DNA of 9,620 nucleotides, taken from Clostridiales bacterium (GTDB lineage Bacteria > Bacillota > Clostridia > Oscillospirales > Acutalibacteraceae). Positions 1-7,397 of the stretch are shown piece by piece (the first letter of the stretch is position 1; every line of letters starts with the position of its first letter). Position numbers and translations under genes: made by a program. The DNA lies in contig JAAVYX010000132.1 of assembly GCA_022791355.1 (NCBI GenBank), positions 1 through 9,620 on the forward strand, read 5' to 3'. The notes under the pieces are model-generated. The model was not told the origin of the DNA. It was given only the letters and a program-made list of their open reading frames with translations, and ran no database searches.

Positions 1-51
1 AGAGAGGCACTACTTCCTGCATTCCTCCCAGGCTACGTTGCCAGCGGGGGC

Positions 52-74
52 CACGGGGGCGGCCAGCCACCGTG
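52..74 (-). other. Hairpin 2 of the left structured repeat
   Basis: Arms CACGGGGGC (52-60) and GCCACCGTG (66-74) pair over nine positions with one mismatch (G57/A69) around a 5-nt loop. The loop-closing pair is C60-G66, where the right copy has T8967-A8973, so pairing is kept although both bases changed. Confidence 0.65.
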
Positions 75-86
75 CGCGTTTTTCTC

Positions 87-118
87 CCCCTTCTTTTGTC
101 GCGTCACAAAAGATGGGG
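87..118 (-). other. Hairpin 1 of the left structured repeat
   Basis: Arms at 87-99 and 106-118 form a 13-position stem with a 6-nt loop (100-105) and a single T91/T114 mismatch. The right copy has the same stem fully paired. No T-run follows on either strand, so it does not look like a standard intrinsic terminator. Confidence 0.65.
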
Positions 119-164
119 TCGCGCTATTAGATACAGTAATGGAGAATTGAGAAAAGCATACCTG

Positions 165-238
165 GCGCGAAACCTCACTCTCAACTAAACAAAAGGAAGG
201 GAAATCGCGCGAAACCTCACTCTCAGTTAATCAAAAGA
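165..238 (-). repeat. Two tandem units of about 42 bp
   Basis: The 19-nt string GCGCGAAACCTCACTCTCA occurs at 165-183 and again at 207-225, a period of 42. The following bases are also similar (AACTAAACAAAAGGA against GTTAATCAAAAGAA). Three more diverged units of the same family lie in the opposite direction after the kinase gene (8735-8850). The units differ too much, and are too few, for a CRISPR array. Confidence 0.75.
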
Positions 239-251
239 AAAAACATATTTT

Positions 252-2567
252 TTACTCCAGCCCCCGCATGGCCAACGCCTTACTTTGCAGCTCCATCAGC
301 TTATAATAGGTTCCCTTCTTTTCAATCAGCTGCGCGTGGGTGCCGGCCTCGGTGATCCGCCCGCCGTCGATGACCACAAGGGTATCGGCGTTTTTCAAGG
401 TGGATAGCCGGTGGGCGATGGACAGGGTGGTCCGCCCCTTTACCAGCTTGTCGAGTGAGGCCTGAATGGCTTGCTCGGTTTCGGTATCCACCGAGGCGGT
501 GGCCTCGTCCAGGATCAGGATACGGGGATTGGCCAAAATGGCTCTGGCGATGGAGATGCGCTGCCGTTCGCCGCCCGACAGCCGCCGGCCGGCCGAGCCA
601 ATGACCGTATCGTATCCGTCGGGCATTTTACAGATAAAGTCATGCGCGCTGGCCGCCACGGCGGCGGCCATGATGTCCTGCCGGGAGGCGGCGGGATTGG
701 CGTAGGCGATATTCTGGGCCACGGTACCCATAAATATGTAGGTCTCCTGAGATACCATGGCTACGCTCCGCCGCAAATCGTCGAAGGCCAGGTCCCGCAC
801 GTCCACCCCGTCCAGAGTGATCAGGCCCTCGTCGGGGTCGTAGAGCCGGGAGATCAGATTGACCAGGGTGGACTTACCCGCCCCCGACCGGCCTACAATA
901 CCCAGCATTTTGCCCGGCTCCACCTCCAGGGTCACGTCCCTTAGCACCGGCTTGTGGGGCTCGTAGCCGAAGGTGACCCGCTCCAGCTTGATGTGGCCCT
1001 CAATCTGCTCCAGCCGGACGGGGTCCTGCTTTTCCACCACATCGGGGGAAGCGTCCACAATCTCGAAAATCCGCTGGGCGGCGTTGATGCTCTCGGCAAA
1101 GGAGCGGAAAAAGTGGGACATAAAATCCAGCGGCCCGTTGAGCTGGCTGACGTAGCCGGCGAAGGTGATGAGCATGCCCAGCTCCATATAGCCCCCCTCC
1201 AGCACCAGAAAGGCGCCCAGGCCCCAGATGAGCGCGTAGACGATGTTTTCTACGGCTATGTACAGGCCGTTATACCAGGCGTCGTTTTTCACGATGCCCA
1301 TTTCAGCGTCCCGTACCCGGACGTTATACTTGCCGAAGCGGCGCAGCTCGCCCTCCTCCTGGCCGAAGGCCTTAACCACCCGCGCACCGGTGATGTTGTC
1401 GTTAATCTGGGCGTTGAGGCTCCGGGAGGCCCGGTGCCGGCGGCCGTAGGCGTTCCAAACCCGGGGCAGCAGCTTATAGCTGATGAGGATGAGCAGCGGA
1501 AGCAAAAACAGGGAGGCCAGGGCCATTTTCCAGTTGATACGCACCATGACCGCCACGGTGGCGGTCACAGTAAGAATATTGATGAGAAAGTAGGGGAGCT
1601 GGTCGATGAAGAAGCCGGTGACCTGGTCGGCGTCATTGAGTACCCGGACCATCAGGCCGCCGGTCTGACGGTTGTTGTAAAAGCTGATGGAGAGGCGGCC
1701 CATGGAGTCGAAAACCTGACTCTTTAAGTCCTTGACCACCTCGGGGACGATCTGGGCGGTAAAAACGCCGCTGATTATGCCCAGCAGCTGTAAAAGCAGC
1801 TTGGTCACGGCCATGGTGACCACTACGCCCAGCAGTGCGGCGGCAAACCGTCCGGCCGGCAGCCCGGTAAACTGCAAAAAGGCCTCGTTGCGGCCCAGCA
1901 CCTTGTCGTAGAGCACCGTGCCGTTCAGATAGGGCCAGACTAAATTAAGCCCGGCGGTAGCCAGGATGCAGAAGAGCATGACAGTGATTTTCAGCCAGTG
2001 AGGCTTAAAGTAGGACAGCACCCGCATAAAGATGGACCGGCGGTCCATGCACTTGGGACAGACCTTCCGGCCCTGCTCGGGGTAGGGGGACCCGCATTTG
2101 GGACAGCATTCCCGGGGATGCTCCTCCCGGTAGTCCTCCTCGGTCAGCTCCTCGCCCTTTTTGACCTTTTCGAACAGACGGCAGAGCCGCCGGAACTCTC
2201 CCATACGGGTGTTGGTGAAGGCGGCCAGCTGCCGGTTCTCCTTTCCGGCGGCGTAGAGCACCCCGCCGGTTACCAGAGACTGTATCTCCAGCTTATCCAG
2301 CTCGGACAGGGGGATAACCCGCATGCCCCAGCTCCGTTCCTCTTGGAGCGCCTCTTTTCCTCCGTAGCCAGCAAAGACGCGAGGCGTACCGTCCGCCTCG
2401 GTCTGGGCCAGGAGGAGATCGGATTTTGTGAGAAATATATAACAGTCCGCATAGGCGCAGTCCAACGTCAGATCGGAAAAGGCGGCGAAAAGGACGTCCG
2501 CCTCAGCTGTCTGATAGCTGGACAGCAAAGTCAAAAGCTCTTTTGGAATCTTTTTCAGACTGAACAT
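252..2567 (-). CDS. ABC exporter half-transporter with N-terminal zinc-ribbon extension
   Basis: This 771-residue type IV ABC exporter half-transporter (MsbA/LmrA-like layout) should act as a dimer in the cytoplasmic membrane. Residues 1-150 are a soluble extension of unknown role. A likely zinc ribbon follows, with two CPKC pairs (C155/C158 and C170/C173). About six membrane helices lie between 190 and 485. The nucleotide-binding domain is complete: Walker A GRSGAGKST (559-567), Q-loop VSQE (605-608), signature LSGGE (663-667), Walker B ILILDEAT (683-690), switch His 719. All catalytic residues are present, so it should hydrolyse ATP. The substrate cannot be told from sequence; lipid, peptide or drug are all possible. 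The ATG is preceded by AGGAGG with a 4-nt spacer. No partner half-transporter is adjacent, which favours a homodimer. Ordinary members of the family are near 580 residues; the extra length is the N-terminus. Confidence 0.93.
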   Translation of the reverse strand: MFSLKKIPKELLTLLSSYQTAEADVLFAAFSDLTLDCAYADCYIFLTKSDLLLAQTEADGTPRVFAGYGGKEALQEERSWGMRVIPLSELDKLEIQSLVTGGVLYAAGKENRQLAAFTNTRMGEFRRLCRLFEKVKKGEELTEEDYREEHPRECCPKCGSPYPEQGRKVCPKCMDRRSIFMRVLSYFKPHWLKITVMLFCILATAGLNLVWPYLNGTVLYDKVLGRNEAFLQFTGLPAGRFAAALLGVVVTMAVTKLLLQLLGIISGVFTAQIVPEVVKDLKSQVFDSMGRLSISFYNNRQTGGLMVRVLNDADQVTGFFIDQLPYFLINILTVTATVAVMVRINWKMALASLFLLPLLILISYKLLPRVWNAYGRRHRASRSLNAQINDNITGARVVKAFGQEEGELRRFGKYNVRVRDAEMGIVKNDAWYNGLYIAVENIVYALIWGLGAFLVLEGGYMELGMLITFAGYVSQLNGPLDFMSHFFRSFAESINAAQRIFEIVDASPDVVEKQDPVRLEQIEGHIKLERVTFGYEPHKPVLRDVTLEVEPGKMLGIVGRSGAGKSTLVNLISRLYDPDEGLITLDGVDVRDLAFDDLRRSVAMVSQETYIFMGTVAQNIAYANPAASRQDIMAAAVAASAHDFICKMPDGYDTVIGSAGRRLSGGERQRISIARAILANPRILILDEATASVDTETEQAIQASLDKLVKGRTTLSIAHRLSTLKNADTLVVIDGGRITEAGTHAQLIEKKGTYYKLMELQSKALAMRGLE

Positions 2568-2571
2568 AGGG

Positions 2572-2580
2572 CCTCCTCTT
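2572..2580 (-). promoter_or_regulatory. Ribosome binding site of the ABC exporter gene
   Basis: The minus strand reads AAGAGGAGG four bases before the ATG at 2567. It is a strong match to anti-Shine-Dalgarno, with slightly tight spacing, and it fixes the start. Confidence 0.85.
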
Positions 2581-2703
2581 AAACAAACGCCGCGCCGTCG
2601 GCCTGCGGCTCATAGGGCTTTCCTGGCGAACCCATGAAGCGGGGCTGCTTCGACGGCCGGCGCGGTTCCGGCCAGGCGTACAGTTCGGTTGTAAACCGGC
2701 GGC

Positions 2704-2727
2704 AGGCTTTGCATATAGGCAAAGCCT
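2704..2727. promoter_or_regulatory. Perfect 9-bp inverted repeat at the transcript start of the ABC exporter gene
   Basis: AGGCTTTGC (2704-2712) and GCAAAGCCT (2719-2727) are exact inverse complements around ATATAG. The repeat starts about ten bases after the predicted transcription start (near 2736). It is either an operator or a hairpin at the 5' end of the mRNA. No regulator gene is adjacent to support the operator reading. Confidence 0.5.
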
Positions 2728-2742
2728 ACCATAATATATACT

Positions 2743-2771
2743 ACTTTACTAAAGATCCGTTGTATTGTCAA
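2743..2771 (-). promoter_or_regulatory. Predicted sigma-A promoter of the ABC exporter gene
   Basis: On the minus strand a perfect -35 box TTGACA (2771-2766) is followed after 17 bp by TAAAGT (2748-2743), four of six matches to TATAAT. The predicted start near 2736 gives a leader of about 170 nt. The -10 box lies within the palindrome CTTTACTAAAG (2744-2754), a possible repressor site. A second TATAAT on the same strand (2801-2796) has only a poor -35 box. Confidence 0.6.
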
Positions 2772-2873
2772 CTGATTTGCCCCTATATCCTCAATATTAT
2801 ACTATTACCGTCTGACCTGGGGCTAATACGATTTTACGGGGAAACTCGCGTATGCTGCGGGCTGTTGCAAAGG

Positions 2874-2897
2874 AAGGCGGCCTCGTCCGCCTTTTTT
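2874..2897 (+). terminator. Terminator-like hairpin with no matching gene
   Basis: AAGGCGG (2874-2880) pairs with CCGCCTT (2887-2893) around a 6-nt loop, and six T follow or overlap (2892-2897). It is a proper intrinsic terminator shape on the plus strand, yet no plus-strand gene lies upstream. A weak plus promoter (TTGCCC 2777-2782, TACTAT 2800-2805, 17-bp gap) could give a transcript of about 85 nt ending here. Confidence 0.45.
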
Positions 2898-3371
2898 ATC
2901 CGGAAAACGTCGAAGAACTGGGCGGCGAGCTTAAATGGATACTGTAAAGCCGTCGATAGGCAGACGGCCGCCCTTAAAGGTTAGACAGAGCGATTGACGT
3001 TTTCTGACTGCCAAATTTCCCCAACGCCGCTAGTTACCTGCTGGTTATGGCCTATGGCAAGATCCTAGCTTGGCCGGCCTGTGCAGACCGCTCCAAGGAT
3101 GGCCATTATGCATATCGTTTCTCGAGGCAAATGGTAAGCGAATGGTATAATAGCCCATTTCCCCATTATACTTAAAGCCCCAGGCCGGATCAGGCCTTTG
3201 TTTACGCTCTGTATTTACGGGCTTCAATCCAAAAGCGCTTCCCGGGTCGGGACGCTCCGGCGCTCTGGTCTTACCGTATCTCCGCATGACGTCCGGATAC
3301 GGACAGAGGCCGGCGTTCTGGCAGAACAAGCAGGTGAGGAACCGTCCATAATGCTTTGCGGTTTCGGCTAC

Positions 3372-3402
3372 AGAAAGAAAGCGAACGACCTATGTCGTCC
3401 GC
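3372..3402 (-). terminator. Intrinsic terminator of the four-gene ABC-2 operon
   Basis: On the minus strand GCGGACGAC (3402-3394) pairs with GTCGTTCGC (3389-3381), with one G-T wobble and a 4-nt loop. The tail TTTCTTTCT follows. The stem starts 14 bases after the stop codon of the last gene, so it fits the end of the operon. Confidence 0.75.
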
Positions 3403-3416
3403 TCCGCTGAAATTTT

Positions 3417-4316
3417 TTATTTTTCAAAAATCTGTTTTTCCGATCCGTCGGCCTTTATACGGATAAGGTCGCTGTTTTCATCGAAGTAATAGAGATAGTC
3501 GTCGTCGCAAGATAGGCTTTGGAAGACCCCCTCGCCGATCTGTTCGGTCTGCTGCTCTGAAAAGGACATGGCGTAAAGCTTGCCGTCCTTTGTATACGCC
3601 AGGTGGTTTGCCGTATAGTTATACTGGTCGGCCTGGACGTGACGGGTGACGGCGGCGGTATTGGCCGTATTGCACCAGCAAAGGGTTCCCTCGGGGTCCC
3701 GGAAGTAAATAAACTGTCCCCGAATGATAAAATCGGTCATGACCGTATCGGCCAGCAGGCGGTTTTCCGTGCCGTCGGTGTAGGCGGTCCAGAGCTTGCC
3801 GTCCTGCCCGATATAGAAGATGCGGCGGGCCGAAACGTAATAGTTTCCGGCGGGATAGATTCCCAGGGCGGCCTGCTTGCCGTCGTCCATCCGGTATTTG
3901 TGGAGCTGGCCGGCCTGGGTATAGTAGATCCAACGGCCTACGATCAGGGGATTTTCGGCCTTCTCCAGCAGGGCCAGCTTGGCCGAACCGTTGTAGAGAA
4001 TCTGGGTGAGAACGCCCCGCTCCCTATACACATACCCCTCGGCCGTGGCGAAGGAGGGACCGTCCCCGTCCTCTCCTACCCGGGTGCAGGTATCTCCAAA
4101 GAGGCTATAAATGCCTCCGTCGTCCGGCCGGATGAAAAACAGGATATTGTCTCCCGGGGCGATACGGCCGCCGTTTAGCAGGTTGCCGCCCCGGTTATAG
4201 GGGTTTGCCATGGGTACGTCGTCGGGAGAGACGACGATCAGAACGGCGGCCAGCAGGGAGACCGCGGCGATGACAGAAATGAAAACCATTACCAGCCGGT
4301 TCGTTTTTTGCTCCAT
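3417..4316 (-). CDS. Membrane-anchored DUF5050-like beta-propeller protein
   Basis: This 299-residue protein has a short cytoplasmic start (MEQKTNR), one membrane helix or uncleaved signal anchor (about residues 8-28), and then an extracellular part. That part holds about seven related stretches with the pattern aromatic-aromatic, DGKL or similar, aromatic, DG-x-x. Examples are WIYYTQAGQLHKY, RIFYIGQDGKLW, FIYFRDPEGTLCW, HLAYTKDGKLYA and YLYYFDENSDLIRI. Such repeats are typical of DUF5050-type beta-propellers in clostridia (family recall). No enzyme motif is visible; a surface sensor or protein-binding role is a guess. The frame is open upstream to 4451, but that part runs into the preceding gene and reads unlike protein. 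The ATG at 4316 has a modest AGGG site upstream. It is the last gene of the operon. Confidence 0.8.
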   Translation of the reverse strand: MEQKTNRLVMVFISVIAAVSLLAAVLIVVSPDDVPMANPYNRGGNLLNGGRIAPGDNILFFIRPDDGGIYSLFGDTCTRVGEDGDGPSFATAEGYVYRERGVLTQILYNGSAKLALLEKAENPLIVGRWIYYTQAGQLHKYRMDDGKQAALGIYPAGNYYVSARRIFYIGQDGKLWTAYTDGTENRLLADTVMTDFIIRGQFIYFRDPEGTLCWCNTANTAAVTRHVQADQYNYTANHLAYTKDGKLYAMSFSEQQTEQIGEGVFQSLSCDDDYLYYFDENSDLIRIKADGSEKQIFEK

Positions 4317-4392
4317 TGAATCGCCCTGCAATACCGTATGCGCAAAAGGCCCTAAAACAAGAACCTTTCCGCCCGGTATCCTTCCTTTCTTC

Positions 4393-5070
4393 CTATTTTT
4401 TACTCGATTCCTCCCCGGCCTCATCCGGCTTAGGCTGAACGCCGGCGGCATAGTCCTCCAGCAACTTTTCCCACTCGGCGCCGCTTGGGGCCTGTTTTCC
4501 GGCCGCGTGCTTTTGGTAGAGCTGCGCGGTCAGCTTTTCGTAGGCCGCGTTTTCGGCCTGGCGCTCCCGCAGCTGGATGACAAAGAGAATCACGGCGGCG
4601 GCCAGCATGACGGTTATGGGAAGAAGATGGGAGGTCAGATACCGGGCGGGACCGTTCTTTGCAATCTGGTCGGCCAGCTGCTGATAGAAATGCGCCAGCA
4701 GCAAAACCGCCGGCAGAGCGGTGCAGACCAGCGCCGGCAGGGTCTTGCGGGCCAAGACCAGAACCAAGGCCGCGATGAGCAGCAGGGTCATAGCCGCCGT
4801 CAGGTACAAGGCGCTTCTGGCGGCGGACAGGTTGGCGGTGCTGTAGAGGCCGGGATTTTGCAGCGCCTCGTCGATATTCAGCCAACGGCCCAGCATGTAG
4901 GCCAGATTGATGAGCAGGGTGCAGAGGAAGCCTATGATGTAAAAAATCTTTGCCGCAGTGTAGATACGTCCTCCCACATGTCCCCATTGCTCCCGTTCCT
5001 CCAGCCTGCGGCGGTATTCCTGCCGCCGCAGGTATTGCAGGAGGGCCGGATTCTTTTTCGCCTGGGCCAT
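4393..5070 (-). CDS. Four-helix membrane protein of unknown function
   Basis: I do not recognise this 225-residue protein. It begins with a very basic and charged cytoplasmic stretch (residues 1-33, including RRQEYRRRLEEREQWG). Four predicted membrane helices follow at about 38-60, 86-107, 110-130 and 146-166. The C-terminal tail of about 58 residues is charged, hydrophilic and rich in Ala, Glu and Lys, ending EESSKK. No catalytic motif can be seen. It lies 63 bp after the ABC-2 permease gene and 76 bp before the propeller gene, on the same strand with no terminator between, so it is probably co-transcribed and could be an accessory subunit of the transporter (inference). The ribosome site is weak (AAGAAAAGAG region), suggesting lower translation than the ATPase gene. 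Confidence 0.8.
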   Translation of the reverse strand: MAQAKKNPALLQYLRRQEYRRRLEEREQWGHVGGRIYTAAKIFYIIGFLCTLLINLAYMLGRWLNIDEALQNPGLYSTANLSAARSALYLTAAMTLLLIAALVLVLARKTLPALVCTALPAVLLLAHFYQQLADQIAKNGPARYLTSHLLPITVMLAAAVILFVIQLRERQAENAAYEKLTAQLYQKHAAGKQAPSGAEWEKLLEDYAAGVQPKPDEAGEESSKK

Positions 5071-5133
5071 TTCGCAGTCAACTCTTTTCTTGGTTTTTTC
5101 GTTTGGCGGGATATTTTAACGAAGCGTATATCG

Positions 5134-6378
5134 CTAACGTCTCCGCAGCACCGAAACGAGCTGTTTTAAGGAGGGGGGCTTGCCATACATTAAGGTGCCC
5201 GCCCGGTAAATTTTGGCCGAAAGCCAAGCGAAAAGGACCGAGGAACCGCCGGTGATCAGAATGGACAGGATGATCTCATACAGGGGCACCTCGCTCATGG
5301 ACACCCGCACGAACATGCACATGGGCGCGAAGAAGGGCACATAGCTGCAAATACGGATGAGCAGAGAGAAGGGATTGGCCATACCTGTGAAGGAGAGGAC
5401 AAAGCCGGCTACGCAGAGCAGCACGATGGGGGTGGCGGTGGTGTTTATATCCTCTACCCGGCTGACCAGGCTGCCCAGCGCCCCGAACATGGCGGCGTAC
5501 ATAAAATAACCGATCAAATAGAAGACGATCATCAGGGCCAGCAGATAGGGCGGCGCCTCCAGCACGCCGGATACAAAGGGAATCTGACTCCAGAAGTCTT
5601 TGCCGATGGAGATGCCGGCCGCTCCCACCGCCAGCCAGATCACCAGCTGGCAGAGGCCGGCCAGACCCACTCCGATGATCTTGCCAAAGATGAGGTTATT
5701 GGGTTTGGCCGAGGTAATCAGCAGCTCCATGGCCCGCGAACTCTTCTCAGTGGCCACGGATACGGCCACCATTTGACCGTAGAGCATAATGCTGACGTAG
5801 AGAACCATGATGAGAATATAGGTCAAGGCGTAGGTGCTCATAATATCCTTACCCGACGTTTCCGCGGCCTCTACCTGGGGAACCGCCGCCGCGTCGGCAA
5901 TCTGTTGGTCGCTCAGTCCGGCCTGACGGAGTACGTTTTGCTGCCGGTAGGCCTTCAGGGCCTGGTTTATCTCCTGATACGCAGAAGACATGGAGGCGTT
6001 TTTGGCGTAGAAGGTATAATGCAGGCTGTCGGCCGCCGCCAGCGCGCCCTCCAGCTCGTCGTTCTGAATCGCGTCGGCCGTTTCATCTCCGTAGTTTCCC
6101 GGGACGAAATCCAGCGCATAACCGGGCAGCAGGGCCGAGAGGATTTCCCGGTCGGACAGCGCGCCGGTGGGGTCGAAGACCTGTATCGCCGGCCTGTCGG
6201 CCGACGGATCGTTTCCAGGCTCCTCCTTCCCGCCGCTTAAGAAAACCGGCGGCAGGAGGGCGCCGGCCAGCAGCAGCGCGCCGATAATGATGGTGATGAC
6301 CATAAAAACCTTGTTTTTGATAAAGTTGCTAAATTCGTACCGAATGACCGTTTTTAGCTGCATAGAGGTGTTTTTCAT
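5134..6378 (-). CDS. ABC-2 type permease, YhaP/NatB-like
   Basis: This 414-residue permease of the ABC-2 family (YhaP/NatB group) is the membrane half of an exporter driven by the ATPase encoded just upstream. The layout is typical: one helix near residues 24-47, a large extracellular domain (about 48-180), then five more helices (about 181-206, 232-255, 277-303, 313-332, 368-390). The segment EKSSRAMELLITSAKP (211-226) is the conserved cytoplasmic coupling region of this family. Relatives export sodium or are linked to resistance to peptides and stress; the substrate here is not deducible. The start codon overlaps the ATPase stop (ATGA, 6378-6375), so translation is coupled, which fits a weak ribosome site. 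Length is normal for the family. Confidence 0.92.
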   Translation of the reverse strand: MKNTSMQLKTVIRYEFSNFIKNKVFMVITIIIGALLLAGALLPPVFLSGGKEEPGNDPSADRPAIQVFDPTGALSDREILSALLPGYALDFVPGNYGDETADAIQNDELEGALAAADSLHYTFYAKNASMSSAYQEINQALKAYRQQNVLRQAGLSDQQIADAAAVPQVEAAETSGKDIMSTYALTYILIMVLYVSIMLYGQMVAVSVATEKSSRAMELLITSAKPNNLIFGKIIGVGLAGLCQLVIWLAVGAAGISIGKDFWSQIPFVSGVLEAPPYLLALMIVFYLIGYFMYAAMFGALGSLVSRVEDINTTATPIVLLCVAGFVLSFTGMANPFSLLIRICSYVPFFAPMCMFVRVSMSEVPLYEIILSILITGGSSVLFAWLSAKIYRAGTLMYGKPPSLKQLVSVLRRR

Positions 6379-7307
6379 AGGGATTCGCCCACCCTTTCCA
6401 CAAAAATCTGTTCCAAGGTAGGTTCTATGACCTGGAAGGTTTCCAACGACGCGTCGGAGGCCAGAATGGCGGCTAAGAGCCGGTCCTTGTCGGCCGGCGC
6501 GGCTATGTGGACCACCGCGCCCGTGTCGGCGTCTGCGGCCGGCTCCAGGCCGGTTACGAAGCCGTCCAGCTTACCGGCGGCCCGCAGGGCCTCCAGACGT
6601 TCCAGACTGCCTCCCCCGTCCAGACTGACCAGGATATGGGTGCGGTCGTAGCTGCGCTTGATGGTCCGCAGGTTGCCCTGGAGGACGATGCGGCCCTTGT
6701 CCAGCATGGCGATGGAATCGCAGAACTCCTCCACATAGCTCATCTGGTGGGAGGAGAAAATCACCGTTTTGCCCGCCGCCGCCAGCTCGGCCACCACATC
6801 CTTGAGAAGCTGGGCGTTGACCGGGTCCAATCCGGAGAAGGGCTCGTCCAGAATTACGACGTCGGGATCGTGGATCAGGCAGACGCCCAGCTGAATCTTC
6901 TGCTGGTTGCCCTTGGACAGGGTCCGCAGCAGGTCGTTGCGGCAGGCGGTCATGTCCAGCCGCTCCAGCCAGTAGTCGGCGCTTTTCTTGGCGGCCTGCC
7001 GGGTCATCCCCCGCAGACAGCCGATGTATACCATTTGATCGATAATTTTTTGCTTGGGGTAAAGACCGCGCTCTTCGGGAAGGTAGCCGAAGCTGACCTG
7101 TCCCTGCTGAATAGGACGGCCGTCCAGCAGGACCTGACCGGAATCGGGCGGAAACACCCCCATGATAATACGGATGGTAGTGGTTTTTCCCGCGCCGTTG
7201 CGGCCCAGAAGGCCTAAGGCGGCGCCGCCTGCGGCGGTAAAGGATATGCCCTCCAAAACCTTCTTTTCCCCGAAGGACTTGGTGATGCTGTCGAGCTGCA
7301 GCTCCAT
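6375..7307 (-). CDS. ABC transporter ATPase, YhaQ/NatA-like
   Basis: This 310-residue ATPase powers the ABC-2 permease encoded next to it. Visible motifs are Walker A GRNGAGKT (35-42), Q-loop region YLPEERGLYPK (75-85), signature LSKGNQQKIQ (130-139), Walker B VVILDEP (150-156), D-loop SGLD (158-161) and switch His SSH (185-187). The EERGLYPK and LSKGNQQKIQ strings are typical of the YhaQ group (COG4152, by recall) rather than of lantibiotic or drug ABC ATPases, which usually have LSGGQ. Residues after about 220 form a DUF4162-like C-terminal domain. All catalytic residues are present. The ATG has a strong AAAGGAG site 8 bases upstream and a near-consensus promoter, so this is the first gene of the operon. 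Confidence 0.94.
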   Translation of the reverse strand: MELQLDSITKSFGEKKVLEGISFTAAGGAALGLLGRNGAGKTTTIRIIMGVFPPDSGQVLLDGRPIQQGQVSFGYLPEERGLYPKQKIIDQMVYIGCLRGMTRQAAKKSADYWLERLDMTACRNDLLRTLSKGNQQKIQLGVCLIHDPDVVILDEPFSGLDPVNAQLLKDVVAELAAAGKTVIFSSHQMSYVEEFCDSIAMLDKGRIVLQGNLRTIKRSYDRTHILVSLDGGGSLERLEALRAAGKLDGFVTGLEPAADADTGAVVHIAAPADKDRLLAAILASDASLETFQVIEPTLEQIFVERVGESL

Positions 7308-7315
7308 AAACCGCG

Positions 7316-7322
7316 CTCCTTT
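7316..7322 (-). promoter_or_regulatory. Ribosome binding site of the YhaQ-like ATPase gene
   Basis: The minus strand reads AAAGGAG with an 8-nt spacer to the ATG at 7307. It is the strongest site of the operon. Confidence 0.85.
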
Positions 7323-7324
7323 CT

Positions 7325-7339
7325 ATACGCTTTGCGTAT
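7325..7339. promoter_or_regulatory. Short palindrome in the leader of the ABC-2 operon
   Basis: ATACGC (7325-7330) and GCGTAT (7334-7339) flank TTT. The element lies between the predicted transcription start (near 7346) and the ribosome site. It could be a repressor half-site pair or a small mRNA hairpin; the short arms make chance possible. Confidence 0.35.
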
Positions 7340-7352
7340 TTATTACCGCCTT

Positions 7353-7381
7353 ATTATAGCAAAGCCGGCGGCCAACTGCAA
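7353..7381 (-). promoter_or_regulatory. Predicted sigma-A promoter of the ABC-2 operon
   Basis: On the minus strand TTGCAG (7381-7376) is followed after exactly 17 bp by a perfect TATAAT (7358-7353). The transcript would start near 7346 and have a leader of about 39 nt. The box order and spacing leave little doubt. Confidence 0.85.
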
Positions 7382-7397
7382 TAAAGAAGGTAAAATC

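Larger units (their letters stand above)
1..250 (-). repeat. Structured intergenic repeat, left copy (inverted relative to the one at 8733-9032)
   Basis: Read on the minus strand, this segment starts right after the stop codon of the ABC exporter gene. It has two diverged tandem units (near 238-207 and 197-165), an AT-rich stretch, then a 120-nt core (120 to 1) with two hairpins. The core aligns without gaps to 8913-9032 of the plus strand with 104 of 120 matches by hand count. The copy may continue beyond base 1. No protein is encoded. Its direction relative to the upstream gene is the same as in the right copy, so it would be transcribed as the 3' end of that gene's mRNA. I do not recognise the family; it could be a dispersed repeat, a 3'-end RNA element or the end of a mobile element. 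Confidence 0.8.
2568..3416. other. Gene-poor region of 849 bp
   Basis: The left part (2568-2771) is the leader and promoter of the ABC exporter gene. The right end (3372-3416) holds the terminator of the operon at 3417-7307. Between them I find no convincing protein gene: the longest frames (2634-2984 plus, 3045-3329 minus) match no family I know and lack ribosome sites. Visible small items are a plus-strand terminator-like hairpin (2874-2897), an inverted repeat with facing TATAAT boxes (3145-3171), and a hairpin GCCGTC/GACGGC (2949-2968). It may be decayed sequence or host a small RNA. Confidence 0.6.

Noticed and set aside
165..238. CRISPR-like tandem repeats
   Set aside because: There are only two or three units, the repeat part is adjacent to similar and not unique spacers, and there are no cas genes.
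4317..4451. Upstream extension of the propeller gene to an ATG at 4451
   Set aside because: It overlaps the end of the preceding gene, reads as very basic non-homologous sequence, and would put 45 residues before the membrane anchor.
4210..5169. Long plus-strand open frame of 319 codons
   Set aside because: It runs antisense to the propeller and four-helix genes, has no ribosome site, and its protein is rich in Gln, Gly and Arg as expected for the antisense of GC-rich genes.
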